Below are positions 34,854 to 44,267 of a stretch of DNA of 64,000 bases, in pieces (position 1 is the stretch's first letter; every line of letters begins with the position of its first letter). This DNA is from Thalassospira alkalitolerans (GTDB lineage: Bacteria > Pseudomonadota > Alphaproteobacteria > Rhodospirillales > Thalassospiraceae), in contig NZ_JFKB01000001.1 in NCBI RefSeq assembly GCF_002115745.1, positions 186,001 to 250,000 of the forward strand, given 5' to 3'. Position numbers and translations under genes: made by a program. The notes under the pieces were generated by a model. It was given only the letters and a program-made list of their open reading frames with translations, did not search any database and was not told where the DNA came from.

Positions 34854-35801
34854 ATGTCGTGGCTGACAGAATTCGTCCGTCCCAAGATTCAGAAACTTGT
34901 TCGCCGCACCGATGTGCCCGAAAACCTCTGGCATAAGTGTCCGTCGTGCGAACAGATGATCTTCCACCGTGATCTGGCAAAAAACAGTCATGTTTGCCAG
35001 CATTGTGGTCATCATATGCGCATTTCAGCCAAGGACCGTCTTGAGCTCCTGTTCGATGGGGGTAAATACCAGACCATCGAACTGCCGACTGTTCCGGTCG
35101 ATCCGTTGAAATTCCGCGACCAGAAAAAATACATCGACCGCCTGAAAACGGCACAGGCCAAGGCAACCTACAAGGATGCACTGGCCGTGGCCCATGGCGA
35201 AGTCGGCGGCCATGCGACTGTCATTGCCGTGTTCGATTTCTCCTTTATGGGGGGATCGATGGGAACCGCCGTTGGCGAAGGCATTGTTGCCGCCGCCGAA
35301 CTGGCAAGTGTTCAGGACGCTGCCCTGATCATCGTTCCGGCATCGGGCGGTGCGCGTATGCAAGAAGGCATCCTTAGCCTGATGCAGATGGCCCGCACCA
35401 CGGCCGCGATCGAAAAGGTCAAGGAAAAGGGCCTGCCCTATTTCGTACTTTTGACCGACCCGACCACCGGCGGTGTTTCGGCATCCTTTGCCATGCTGGG
35501 CGATATTCAAATTGCCGAGCCGGGCGCACAGATCGGTTTTGCCGGGCGTCGCGTGATCGAAAACACCATCCGTGAAAAACTGCCCGATGATTTTCAGACC
35601 GCTGAATACCTTTTGGCACACGGCATGGTCGATATGGTTACGCCACGTACCGAACTAAATGAAACCATTGGCCGCCTGATCGACATGATCCGTCGCACCA
35701 AACCGGGTGCCGCGATTGTTCCGATCAAGGATGCTCAGAAAAAAACTGCCGCGAAACCGGCAAAAAAGACCGAGACCGAAGGTGCCAACACCAAGAAGTG
35801 A
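34854..35801 (+). CDS. accD: Acetyl-CoA carboxylase carboxyltransferase beta subunit
   Basis: This 315-residue subunit transfers the carboxyl group from carboxybiotin to acetyl-CoA in fatty-acid synthesis, together with AccA. The N-terminal zinc ribbon has Cys29, Cys32, Cys48 and Cys51. The crotonase-type core shows GGSMGTAVGEGI, the oxyanion-hole block ASGGARMQEGILSLMQM, and GFAGRRVIENTI. A Lys/Ala-rich tail (KKTAAKPAKKTETE) follows. Start ATG 34854 lies 56 bases after trpA. The tail coding overlaps the probable folC start. Confidence 0.97.
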   Translation: MSWLTEFVRPKIQKLVRRTDVPENLWHKCPSCEQMIFHRDLAKNSHVCQHCGHHMRISAKDRLELLFDGGKYQTIELPTVPVDPLKFRDQKKYIDRLKTAQAKATYKDALAVAHGEVGGHATVIAVFDFSFMGGSMGTAVGEGIVAAAELASVQDAALIIVPASGGARMQEGILSLMQMARTTAAIEKVKEKGLPYFVLLTDPTTGGVSASFAMLGDIQIAEPGAQIGFAGRRVIENTIREKLPDDFQTAEYLLAHGMVDMVTPRTELNETIGRLIDMIRRTKPGAAIVPIKDAQKKTAAKPAKKTETEGANTKK

Positions 35802-37086
35802 CGCGATTCTCGCGCGTCTGGGTCAGCTTCATCCAAAAGTGATCGATCTTTCATTGGGTCGGATTACCCGCTTGCTTGCCAAGCTGGGTAATCCGCACCT
35901 GAAATTGCCGCCGGTCATTCATTTGGCTGGCACCAATGGCAAGGGATCGACACTCGCCTATCTGCGTGCCATCTACGAGGCTGCGGATCTTCGCGTTCAT
36001 ACTTCAACCTCTCCGCATCTTGTCCGCTTTCACGAACGCATCCGTCTGGCCGGTGACCTCATCAGCGAAGACATGCTATGTGACCTTCTCGAAGAAGTCG
36101 AAGCGGTCAATGCCGGTGAACAAATCACCTTCTTTGAAATCACCCAAACCGCGGCCTTTTTGGCCTATGCCCGCATTCCGGCTGATGTTGTTTTGCTGGA
36201 AACCGGCCTTGGTGGCCGGGTTGACGCCTCAAATGTCATTGATACACCGGCCCTGACCATCATCACCCCGATCTCGCTGGATCATCAAGGTTTCCTTGGT
36301 GATACCATCGCCAAAATCGCCTTTGAAAAGGCCGGGATCATGAAGCCCGGTGTGCCGTGCGTTCTGGCACCGCAAACTCTTGAGGCCTTTGACACACTGG
36401 CCCGTCATGCCAATGATATTGGCACCCCCCTGATCACAAGTTTCGACGTCACCAACGAACGCGAAAACGGTTTCACGCTGCGCATCCGCGACGAAGAATT
36501 CGATCTGCCGTTACCATCCCTGCCCGGCCGTCATCAGTTTATCAATGCCGCAACCGCCATCACCGCGGTGCGCCATGCCAATATTCCCGGCATGACTGAT
36601 ATTTCCGGCCCGGACATGGCAACCATTGCCAATGGCATTACACAGACAAACTGGCCCGCGCGGCTTCAAAAACTGACAAATGGCCCGCTTTGCGATGCCT
36701 TGCCCGATGGCTGCGAGCTGATCCTTGATGGCGGGCATAACATCGCCGCCGCCGAAGCCATTGCCGACTGGCTGTCACGCCAACCGGCGGGCGACACGAT
36801 TGTCATCATGGGAATGCTTGATAACCGCGATCCGGTTGCCTTCCTGCACCCACTTGCGCCCCATATTGCATCCGTCATCGGCATTCCAATTCCCGGTGAT
36901 CATGATGTTCATAGCGCCCAAACATTGCGCAACGCCGCAATCAAGGCCGATATCGCCAATGCAAATGCCTGTGACGATCTTGACGATGCACTGGCAACGG
37001 CAAAACAGCGTTACGCCAATCCAAAACGGATTTTAATTTTGGGATCGCTTTATCTGGCGGGTGTCGTTCTGAAAAATCACGCTTGA
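35731..37086 (+). CDS. folC: Bifunctional folylpolyglutamate/dihydrofolate synthase
   Basis: This enzyme adds glutamate to folates and joins glutamate to dihydropteroate. Motifs of the Mur-ligase-like family are clear: the P-loop HLAGTNGKGSTLAYLRAIYE, TSPHLVRFHERIRL, LLETGLGGRVDASN, TPISLDHQGFLGDTIAKIAF, and LILDGGHNIAAAEAIADWL in the C-domain. No ATG or GTG lies at the expected N-terminus. The nearest in-frame ATG is 35731, 71 bases inside accD, which gives a basic extension of about 30 residues. A non-ATG start near 35800 cannot be excluded. Confidence 0.93.
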   Translation: MLRKKLPRNRQKRPRPKVPTPRSDAILARLGQLHPKVIDLSLGRITRLLAKLGNPHLKLPPVIHLAGTNGKGSTLAYLRAIYEAADLRVHTSTSPHLVRFHERIRLAGDLISEDMLCDLLEEVEAVNAGEQITFFEITQTAAFLAYARIPADVVLLETGLGGRVDASNVIDTPALTIITPISLDHQGFLGDTIAKIAFEKAGIMKPGVPCVLAPQTLEAFDTLARHANDIGTPLITSFDVTNERENGFTLRIRDEEFDLPLPSLPGRHQFINAATAITAVRHANIPGMTDISGPDMATIANGITQTNWPARLQKLTNGPLCDALPDGCELILDGGHNIAAAEAIADWLSRQPAGDTIVIMGMLDNRDPVAFLHPLAPHIASVIGIPIPGDHDVHSAQTLRNAAIKADIANANACDDLDDALATAKQRYANPKRILILGSLYLAGVVLKNHA

Positions 37087-37212
37087 TCAGCTGGTTTTAC
37101 CGGGTTTTTCAATTTAAACATTAAGGTTGCAGACCGGCGTATATCGCCCTTGGACCAGAATAAAACTCAAATACGGTTCATGCACGCATGAACCGATATT
37201 CAACCAACCGTC

Positions 37213-38232
37213 TCAGATTTCGGGCAATCGGGCCTTGCGGCTGGCAACATTGGGCCTGGTACGGTCAGTTTCCCCGTTAAACGACCCGTTATCATCGTGT
37301 CGCAAACGCAGGCTACCCGCCTTATGGACTTTCCGACGATCCGGGCGCGCCCGTGATGACAGGCCATTGCCAACAGCCGTTCCGGCAATCTGGCTTCTGA
37401 GTTTTTCCGTGCGCTCATGGCGGTTTGTATCACGTTTCACCTGACGTCCAGCCACCCAGGTATAGCCAACCACATACAGCAAAAACCCACCGACACCGAT
37501 GGTCAGGGTCAGAAACTGCAAAACGGGCAGAAAACTACCAAAAATACGTCCGCCACCGTAAATCATGAAAATGCAAACCGCCGCGACCGGTGCGAGTGCC
37601 AGAAAAAATATCCCGCGCACCTTTTCGCGAATCGGCCCGTAGTGCATCAGCATCGCGTAAAACAGATACATCAACGCGATAAACACCACGAGCTTGATCA
37701 AAAGAACAAAATGCTCGACCGCCGGAAGATTCTGATTGCGGTCATAAACCCCGAAAAACACAAACAACCCGTGCAGAAAAAGTCCGAAAACCCCAAAGGT
37801 AATCAAAAATCGCATCCAGGAAGACGCGCTAAAGAACTTGCGCCAGCCAACACCATTGGACCGCGCGACACGTTCAGCTTTCTTATCCCTTTTACTCCGA
37901 GACGCGAGCTTCATGTTGTCATGTAACTCACGCGTCGGTTCTACGGTTTCAATCCCGACACCTGGCAACTTGAAAACCGGTTTTGCTTCCTTGGCCGACA
38001 ATGACCGGGTCTCCCATATCTGCGTGCGAAGTTGCACCGCTATCGACCATAGCAACCCCCGCGCCTGCTGGTAAGTCCAAAGCGACGCTGTGGCATAAAA
38101 GGTCAGAATTCGGTCATTGCTTAGCCATATCGTTACATTATCGATATAATGCCGTATAAAGCTACCATCTCCTGACAAATCCTTGTCAGGAGATAGCGAC
38201 AAGATCGACGATATATTCGCGCTTTCGCCCAC
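37213..38232 (-). CDS. Unknown membrane protein with four predicted membrane segments
   Basis: I do not recognise this 339-residue protein. The first 130 residues look cytoplasmic. Four hydrophobic segments follow at about 137-157 (FLITFGVFGLFLHGLFVFFG), 172-195, 208-228 and 235-260. The C-terminal tail of about 75 residues is strongly basic (RQVKRDTNRHERTEKLRSQI). It stands alone between folC and polA on the opposite strand. A perfect 12-bp hairpin lies within its N-terminal coding (38167-38194). The function is unknown. Confidence 0.65.
   Translation of the reverse strand: MGESANISSILSLSPDKDLSGDGSFIRHYIDNVTIWLSNDRILTFYATASLWTYQQARGLLWSIAVQLRTQIWETRSLSAKEAKPVFKLPGVGIETVEPTRELHDNMKLASRSKRDKKAERVARSNGVGWRKFFSASSWMRFLITFGVFGLFLHGLFVFFGVYDRNQNLPAVEHFVLLIKLVVFIALMYLFYAMLMHYGPIREKVRGIFFLALAPVAAVCIFMIYGGGRIFGSFLPVLQFLTLTIGVGGFLLYVVGYTWVAGRQVKRDTNRHERTEKLRSQIAGTAVGNGLSSRARPDRRKVHKAGSLRLRHDDNGSFNGETDRTRPNVASRKARLPEI
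38167..38194. repeat. Perfect 12-bp inverted repeat with 4-base loop inside coding sequence
   Basis: ATCTCCTGACAA (38167-38178) is the exact reverse complement of 38183-38194. It lies about 40 bases downstream of the start codon of the membrane-protein gene, where it could fold in the mRNA and hinder early translation. There is no T-run. Confidence 0.6.
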
Positions 38233-38293
38233 GCCCTACTCGACTTCACTGGCCGGATCGGGCATTCTGCGGCCAACCAAATCACATGAATGA

Positions 38294-41143
38294 ATGAGCA
38301 TTAGACGCATGACAGATTCTGCGCCATCCACCACTCAATCCGCCGGCCAACCCCGCCGCCGCGTCGTGCTGGTTGACGGGTCCGGCTTTATTTTCCGGGC
38401 TTTCCACGCCCTGCCGCCGATGACAAGCCCGGACGGCACGCCGGTTAATGCGGTGTATGGCTTTTGTACCATGCTGATGAAACTGCGCGAAGATACCAAG
38501 CCCGATCATATGGCGGTGATCTTCGATACCAAGGGCAAAACATTCCGCAACGATTTCTATCCCGACTACAAGGCCCATCGCCCGCCGCCCCCCGAAGAAC
38601 TGATCCCGCAATTTGGGTTGATCCGCGATGCGACGCGGGCCTTTAACCTGCCGTCAATCGAACTTGAAGGCTATGAGGCCGATGATCTGATCGCGACCTA
38701 TGCCCGTCAGGCCGAAGCCGAAGGTTCTGATGTTATTATCGTGTCTTCGGACAAAGACTTGATGCAGCTTGTGACCGATCGGGTACAAATGTTTGATGCG
38801 ATGAAGAATCGCACCATTGGCGCCCCCGAAGTCATGGAAAAATTCGGCGTTGCGCCAAACAAAGTTATCGATGTTCAGGCACTTGCAGGCGATTCCGTTG
38901 ATAACGTACCCGGTGTTCCGGGCATCGGCATTAAAACAGCAGCACAACTGATTGATGAATATGGTGATCTTGACAGTTTGCTGGAACGTGCGGGCGAAAT
39001 CAAACAACCCAAACGTCGCGAAAAGCTGCTTGAAAATGCCGAACTTGCACGTGTTTCACGCCATCTGGTGACCCTTAAAATCGATGTACCCGTGGTCGAA
39101 ACCATTGATGGTTTTAGCCTACGCGAACCTGATCCGGATGTTCTTTTAAGTTTTGCATCAACGCATGGCTTTAAATCACTGATTTCTAAATTAAAGGCAA
39201 AGTTCGGTGGCTCTGTTGATGCCGACGGCATCGTTGAACCGGGAACAGGTGTCAATGATATCAGTGTCGAAAAGGCCGAATATGAACTGGTGCAGGATGA
39301 AGACCGTCTAAAGCACTGGATTGCAATGGCCGAATATGCCGGAACCGTCGCAGTCGACACCGAAACCACGTCACTGAATGCCCATCAGGCGAAACTGGTC
39401 GGCGTCTCGCTTTCGACCGAACCGGGAAATGGTTGTTATATCCCGCTTGGACATGGTCCGGACCAAAGCAGCGGCGAAGCCCAAGGCGGCTTTGATTTCG
39501 GCGATACGGCCGAAACGCCCGCGGATCGCGATATTCCCAAACAAATCCCGCTGGATCGTGCCATTGCATTGTTAAAACCGCTTTTACAGGATCGGGGCGT
39601 CCTTAAAGTCGGTCAGAACCTTAAATACGATATGATCATTCTGTCGCGCCACGGCATTGATGTGTCCCCGATGGATGACACCATGGTGTTGTCCTATGTT
39701 CTGGATGGCACCAGCCACGGTCATGGCATGGACGAACTGGCGGACCTGCATCTGGATTACAAACCGATCAAATTTTCCGATGTTTGCGGGTCGGGCAAAA
39801 ACCAAATCACCTTTGATCAGGTGCCACTCGACAAGGCCGTGGATTATGCAGCCGAGGATGCCGATATCACGCTGCGTTTGCACCGATTGCTAAAGCCGCG
39901 CATCGCGCAGGAACATATGACCAGCGTCTATGAAACGCTAGATCGCCCGCTGGTGCCTGTTTTGGCAAAAATGGAACGGCTGGGCGTCAGGATCGATGCC
40001 GAAAAGCTAAAATCCCTGTCAAATGACTTTGCCAAACGCATGGCCGCGCTCGAAGAAACCATCCACGAAATGGCCGGCGAAACCTTTAACCTTGGCAGCC
40101 CCAAACAGCTTGGCGAAATCCTGTTTGAAAAAATGAGCCTGCCGGGTGGCAAAAAAACCAAAACTGGTGCCTGGCAAACCGGGGCCGACGTGCTTGAAGG
40201 TCTTGCCGCACAGGGGCATGACCTGCCGGTCAAGCTTTTGGAATGGCGTCAACTATCAAAACTTAAAAGCACTTACACCGATGCCCTTGCCAATCACATT
40301 AACCCGGAAACTGGCCGTGTTCATACAAGCTATGGCCAGACCAATGTGAATACAGGACGGTTATCGTCAAACGATCCCAACCTGCAAAACATTCCAATCC
40401 GAAGCGAAGAAGGCCGCAAAATCCGCACCGCCTTTATCGCGGAACCGGGTTGCAAGCTGATTTCTGCCGATTATTCGCAAATTGAATTACGCCTGCTGGC
40501 CCATGTCGCGGAAATCGGCGCCCTGCGCGAAGCATTTAAAAATGGCGAGGATATCCACGCCGCCACCGCATCCAAGGTATTCGGTGTGCCGATTGAAGGC
40601 ATGGACCCGATGGTTCGGCGCAAGGCCAAGGCGATTAATTTCGGCATTATCTATGGCATCTCGGCCTTTGGGCTGGCCAATCAGCTTGGTATTCCACAAA
40701 AAGAAGCCAAGGCCTTTATCGAAGCTTATTTCGAGATTTATCCCGGCATCCGCGACTATATGGAACAGGCCAAGGATTTTGCCAAAAAGCATGGTTTTGT
40801 CCGTACTCTGTTTGGTCGCCACATCCATATTAACGGGATCAATGATAAAAACGGCATGCGCCGAAGCTTTGGCGAACGTGCGGCAATCAACGCGCCGATT
40901 CAAGGCGGGGCTGCTGATATCATCAAACGCGCCATGATCGCGGTCCCCGGTGCGCTTGTCGATGCCGGGCTTAAAACCCGTATGCTGCTTCAAGTTCACG
41001 ATGAACTGATCTTTGAAGCCCCGGTGGACGAGGCCGACAAAGCCATCGAAACCATCCGCAACGTCATGGAAAATGCCGCACATCTTTCCGTTCCGCTGAT
41101 TGCGGACGCCGGTATTGGCGATAGCTGGGCGGACGCGCACTAG
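38294..41143 (+). CDS. polA: DNA polymerase I
   Basis: This 949-residue enzyme fills gaps and removes RNA primers. All three domains are intact. The 5'-3' exonuclease is at about 20-290 (VLVDGSGFIFRAFHALPPM, GYEADDLIATYARQAE, SSDKDLMQL). The 3'-5' exonuclease has the DxE block VAVDTETTSLN and AEDADITLRLH. The polymerase has ISADYSQIELRLLAHVA, RRKAKAINFGIIYGIS and LQVHDELIFEAP. Starts at 38294 and 38309 are both possible; neither has a strong ribosome site. A bidirectional terminator follows at 41203-41230. Confidence 0.98.
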   Translation: MSIRRMTDSAPSTTQSAGQPRRRVVLVDGSGFIFRAFHALPPMTSPDGTPVNAVYGFCTMLMKLREDTKPDHMAVIFDTKGKTFRNDFYPDYKAHRPPPPEELIPQFGLIRDATRAFNLPSIELEGYEADDLIATYARQAEAEGSDVIIVSSDKDLMQLVTDRVQMFDAMKNRTIGAPEVMEKFGVAPNKVIDVQALAGDSVDNVPGVPGIGIKTAAQLIDEYGDLDSLLERAGEIKQPKRREKLLENAELARVSRHLVTLKIDVPVVETIDGFSLREPDPDVLLSFASTHGFKSLISKLKAKFGGSVDADGIVEPGTGVNDISVEKAEYELVQDEDRLKHWIAMAEYAGTVAVDTETTSLNAHQAKLVGVSLSTEPGNGCYIPLGHGPDQSSGEAQGGFDFGDTAETPADRDIPKQIPLDRAIALLKPLLQDRGVLKVGQNLKYDMIILSRHGIDVSPMDDTMVLSYVLDGTSHGHGMDELADLHLDYKPIKFSDVCGSGKNQITFDQVPLDKAVDYAAEDADITLRLHRLLKPRIAQEHMTSVYETLDRPLVPVLAKMERLGVRIDAEKLKSLSNDFAKRMAALEETIHEMAGETFNLGSPKQLGEILFEKMSLPGGKKTKTGAWQTGADVLEGLAAQGHDLPVKLLEWRQLSKLKSTYTDALANHINPETGRVHTSYGQTNVNTGRLSSNDPNLQNIPIRSEEGRKIRTAFIAEPGCKLISADYSQIELRLLAHVAEIGALREAFKNGEDIHAATASKVFGVPIEGMDPMVRRKAKAINFGIIYGISAFGLANQLGIPQKEAKAFIEAYFEIYPGIRDYMEQAKDFAKKHGFVRTLFGRHIHINGINDKNGMRRSFGERAAINAPIQGGAADIIKRAMIAVPGALVDAGLKTRMLLQVHDELIFEAPVDEADKAIETIRNVMENAAHLSVPLIADAGIGDSWADAH

Positions 41144-41202
41144 CCGCCAAGCCGGAAACCCAAACGAACGGCCTTTGGGCTTTCCCATATTCAGCGCATG
41201 AA

Positions 41203-41230
41203 AAAGGCCGGTGCATCTGTACCGGCCTTT
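41203..41230. terminator. Bidirectional terminator between polA and dapB
   Basis: AAAGGCCGGT (41203-41212) pairs perfectly with ACCGGCCTTT (41221-41230) around an 8-base loop. It is flanked by A on the left and T on the right, and it lies between convergent genes. Confidence 0.85.
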
Positions 41231-41254
41231 AAATTCAATATGTGCTTGGCGTAA

Positions 41255-42055
41255 TCAAATCCCCAGCACATCACGCATGGAATACAGGCCCGGTGCTTTG
41301 CCCTCGGCCCATTTTGCCGCCCGCACAGCACCCTTGGCAAAGACCTCGCGCGAGGATGCTTTATGGGTAATTTCGATCCGCTCGCCCTCGCAGGCGAACA
41401 CCACCGTATGATCGCCGACCACATCGCCACCACGTAGCGTTGCAAAGCCGATGGTGCCGTTTTCACGCGCACCGGTATGTCCGTCGCGTGATCGCACCGA
41501 AACCGCATCCAGATCAACGCCACGGCCTTTTGCCGCCGCTTCACCAAGGCCAAGTGCCGTACCTGACGGCGCATCAACCTTGTGCTTGTGATGCATTTCA
41601 ACGATTTCGATATCGGCGGTATCCTTATCAAGGATCGCCGCGACCTTTTCGACCAACGCAAAGGCCAGATTGACACCGACGCTCATATTCGGGGCAAAGA
41701 TGATGGTCGCGGTCTTTGCCGCAACTTTCAGCTCCGCCTTTTGGTCGTTTGACAGCCCGGTTGTCCCGATCACATGGATCTTGCCGGTTTCAGCCGCCAA
41801 TTTGGCATGGTTCATCGTTGCCGCCGGGGCCGTAAAGTCGATAACCGCATCAACCGCTTCAAACAAAGCGCGTGGATCATCACCGACCAAAACACCGCTT
41901 TCTTCCAGACCGGCAATCAGGGTGACATCCTTGCCAATAAACGGACTCCCGGCCAGATCAGTACCGCCACCAACCTCGCATCCGGCGGTTTTGGCGGTTT
42001 CATTCACCAGCATACGGCCCATACGGCCGGCACATCCAACAATCCCGATCTTCAT
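41255..42055 (-). CDS. dapB: 4-hydroxy-tetrahydrodipicolinate reductase
   Basis: This 266-residue enzyme of the lysine/diaminopimelate pathway has the nucleotide motif MKIGIVGCAGRMGRMLV. The block AVIDFTAPAATMNHAKLA, the catalytic HHKHKVDAPSGTALGLGE and FATLRGGDVVGDHTVVFA are all as in the family. The frame is open to 42112, but the ATG at 42055 gives the exact family N-terminus. It is convergent with polA and unlinked to other dap genes here. Confidence 0.97.
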   Translation of the reverse strand: MKIGIVGCAGRMGRMLVNETAKTAGCEVGGGTDLAGSPFIGKDVTLIAGLEESGVLVGDDPRALFEAVDAVIDFTAPAATMNHAKLAAETGKIHVIGTTGLSNDQKAELKVAAKTATIIFAPNMSVGVNLAFALVEKVAAILDKDTADIEIVEMHHKHKVDAPSGTALGLGEAAAKGRGVDLDAVSVRSRDGHTGARENGTIGFATLRGGDVVGDHTVVFACEGERIEITHKASSREVFAKGAVRAAKWAEGKAPGLYSMRDVLGI

Positions 42056-42189
42056 TTCCGGTCTCCTACGGGCAAGCAATTTCAAACATATCCTTGCTTT
42101 AACACATGCCACCCCGTGATGAAATCACTGGAAACACGCAATTGCATACAGTCCAACGCCCGGCATTCCGGCCAATACCAATCAAACCG

Positions 42190-42227
42190 AAAAACCCCCG
42201 AAACCCGATAATCCGAATTGGGGGGTT
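42190..42227 (-). terminator. Intrinsic terminator after the aldo/keto reductase gene
   Basis: On the minus strand, AACCCCC (42227-42221) pairs with GGGGGTT (42199-42193), and the T-run continues to 42190. The loop is long (21 bases). It ends the reductase gene before dapB's upstream region. Confidence 0.65.
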
Positions 42228-42285
42228 AACAGTTTGATGCATGAAGGATCAGACTGCCTGATCAACTATCAGATCGACTGTCAGA

Positions 42286-43164
42286 TCACGTGACCGGTTG
42301 CGTCGCAATCCCGTCAAGTTCGGCAATTGCATCAACAGGCAGGATCAACTCCGCCGCCGCCAAGTTCTGTGTCAGATGATCACATGACGATGTGCCCGGT
42401 ATCAGTAAAATATTGGGGGACCGCTGCAACAGCCAGGCAAGAGCAACCTGCATCGGCGTTGTATCAAGGCACTTCGCGACCTGTGAAAGGGTTTCGGACT
42501 GTAACGGGGAAAAACCGCCCAACGGGAAAAACGGCACATAGGCAATTCCATCGGCGGCAAGGCCGTCAACCAGTGCATCATCTGCACGATGGGCAAGGTT
42601 GTACTGATTTTGCACACAGACAATATCGCAAATCCGGCGGCCTTCCGCGATCTGGCTTGGCGTGACATTGGACAACCCGATATGGCGTATCAATCCCTGA
42701 TGCTGCAATTCGGCCAGAACCGAAAGCTGTTCTTCAATCGATCCTTCAGCAGGTCCATGAAGACCATGCATAGAGCGGAAATTGACGACATCAAGCACAT
42801 CAAGACCCAGATTACGCAAATTATCATGCACCGCACGGGTCAATTCTTCGGGTGCCATCGCCGGAATCCACGATCCATCATCACCGCGCCGGGCGCTGAT
42901 TTTGGTCACAAGAACCAAATCATCCTTATAGGGATGAAGCGCCTCGTGGATCAGCTGGTTGGTGATATGCGGACCGTAAAAATCGCTGGTGTCGATATGA
43001 TTAACCCCGGCCTCGATCACAGCACGTAAAACAGAAATTGCACCGTCACGGTCTTTCGGCGGGCCAAACACGCCCGGCCCGGCAAGCTGCATCGCGCCAT
43101 AGCCCATGCGGTTTACCGTAAAATCACCAAGGGTGTATGTACCGGCCTGTTCAATATTGGACAT
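42286..43164 (-). CDS. Aldo/keto reductase
   Basis: This 292-residue NADPH-dependent oxidoreductase has a TIM-barrel fold. The catalytic Asp and Tyr lie in VNHIDTSDFYGPHITNQLIH and the Lys in LVLVTKISARRG. IRHIGLSNVTPSQIAEGRRI and a C-terminal LLIPGTSSCDHLTQNL cofactor block complete the pattern. ATG at 43164 with AGGAGA before it is chosen over the longer frame to 43194. It is divergent from a LysR gene across a 109-base gap, so that regulator probably controls it. The substrate is unknown. Confidence 0.9.
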   Translation of the reverse strand: MSNIEQAGTYTLGDFTVNRMGYGAMQLAGPGVFGPPKDRDGAISVLRAVIEAGVNHIDTSDFYGPHITNQLIHEALHPYKDDLVLVTKISARRGDDGSWIPAMAPEELTRAVHDNLRNLGLDVLDVVNFRSMHGLHGPAEGSIEEQLSVLAELQHQGLIRHIGLSNVTPSQIAEGRRICDIVCVQNQYNLAHRADDALVDGLAADGIAYVPFFPLGGFSPLQSETLSQVAKCLDTTPMQVALAWLLQRSPNILLIPGTSSCDHLTQNLAAAELILPVDAIAELDGIATQPVT

Positions 43165-43232
43165 GGGAAATCTCCTGTAATGCGTGGCATCCATTGTGTG
43201 AACAGAAGTTAGGCGCTACTGGTTTGATCGGC

Positions 43233-43275
43233 AATACAGCACAATTAGAACAGTCTGTACGGAATACAGAACAAT
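43233..43275. promoter_or_regulatory. Paired 13-base repeats in the divergent promoter of the LysR and reductase genes
   Basis: AATACAGCACAAT (43233-43245) recurs as AATACAGAACAAT (43263-43275), 30 bases apart, about three helical turns. ACAGTCTGT, a short dyad, lies between. The second copy covers the LysR start codon. The layout suits binding by the LysR protein and autoregulation, but no experiment is implied. Confidence 0.5.
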
Positions 43276-44212
43276 GAAACTTGATCTTGGCGATATCACA
43301 GCCTTTGTCACCGTGGCCCGCGCCGGTGGTTTCCGCGAAGGAGCCCGACTGAGCGGCGGCAGCGCATCACGCCTAAGCGAACAGGTCCGGCGTCTTGAAG
43401 CGCGGCTCGGCGTGCGGCTGTTCAACCGGAACACCCGCAGTGTGGCCCTGACCGAGGCGGGGGATGGGTTGCTAAAACGGCTTTCGCCTGCCCTTGATGA
43501 AATGGAACTGGCACTTGATGTGGTCAACAGCTTCCGCGATCGTCCGGCAGGCAACCTGAAACTGAACGTGCCGGTCAGTGCTGCCCGCCTTGCCTTACCC
43601 CGTATCATTCCACCTTTCCTTGTCGCCTATCCCGATATCCGGGTCGAAATAATCACCGAAGAAAGCTTTGTCGATGTGCTGGCCGAAGGCTGCGATGCCG
43701 GCATCCGCTATGACGAACGTCTTGAACAGGACATGATCGCCGTTCCCATCGGCCCCCGGACACAACGCTTTGCAGCGGCCGCGTCGCCACAATATCTGGC
43801 AGAACATGAAATGCCCGAACATCCCCGCGACCTTCTGACGCATGCCTGCCTGCGGGGTCGCTTTGCCAGCGGTGCAATGCACGCTTGGGAATTCGAACGC
43901 GGTGATGAAAACCTTGAAATCGATCCCACCGGCCCGCTTATCATCCGCCCGGGCGGCGGTACCGATCTTGCCGTTGATGCCGCCTGTGCCGGCACGGGCA
44001 TCATCTATTTGTTCGAAGACTGGCTTCAACCCTATTTTGAAAGCGGGGCACTTATACCGGTTCTCAAGGATTGGTGGCCGCAATTTTCAGGTCCCAAGCT
44101 TTATTACCCCGGTCGCCGTCTGGTGCCCACACCATTGCGCGCCTTCATCGATTTTGTCAAAAACCACCCTTGGCCAAACAATCCCATCAATGAAAAACCC
44201 CGCTCCGGGTAA
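43274..44212 (+). CDS. LysR-family transcriptional regulator
   Basis: This 312-residue regulator has an N-terminal winged helix (about 1-60, with FREGARLSGGSASRLSEQVR, then RLEARLGVRLFNRNTRSVAL) and a C-terminal inducer-binding domain (about 90-300). The latter includes LKLNVPVSAARLALPRIIPP and DAGIRYDERLEQDMIAVPIG, as in the subgroup often found beside oxidoreductases. It faces the aldo/keto reductase gene, its likely target. Its last codons and stop lie inside the terminator of dnaJ, which points the other way. Confidence 0.92.
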   Translation: MKLDLGDITAFVTVARAGGFREGARLSGGSASRLSEQVRRLEARLGVRLFNRNTRSVALTEAGDGLLKRLSPALDEMELALDVVNSFRDRPAGNLKLNVPVSAARLALPRIIPPFLVAYPDIRVEIITEESFVDVLAEGCDAGIRYDERLEQDMIAVPIGPRTQRFAAAASPQYLAEHEMPEHPRDLLTHACLRGRFASGAMHAWEFERGDENLEIDPTGPLIIRPGGGTDLAVDAACAGTGIIYLFEDWLQPYFESGALIPVLKDWWPQFSGPKLYYPGRRLVPTPLRAFIDFVKNHPWPNNPINEKPRSG

Positions 44213-44222
44213 CGGAGCGGGG
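44193..44222 (-). terminator. Terminator of dnaJ, overlapping the LysR stop
   Basis: CCCCGCTCCG (44198-44207) pairs perfectly with CGGAGCGGGG (44213-44222). On the minus strand a run of five T follows (44197-44193). The LysR TAA (44210-44212) is in the loop. Confidence 0.85.
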
Positions 44223-44267
44223 TCAAACATCGTCATATTCCCAAACAGGAACAATTTGGCAGAACGC

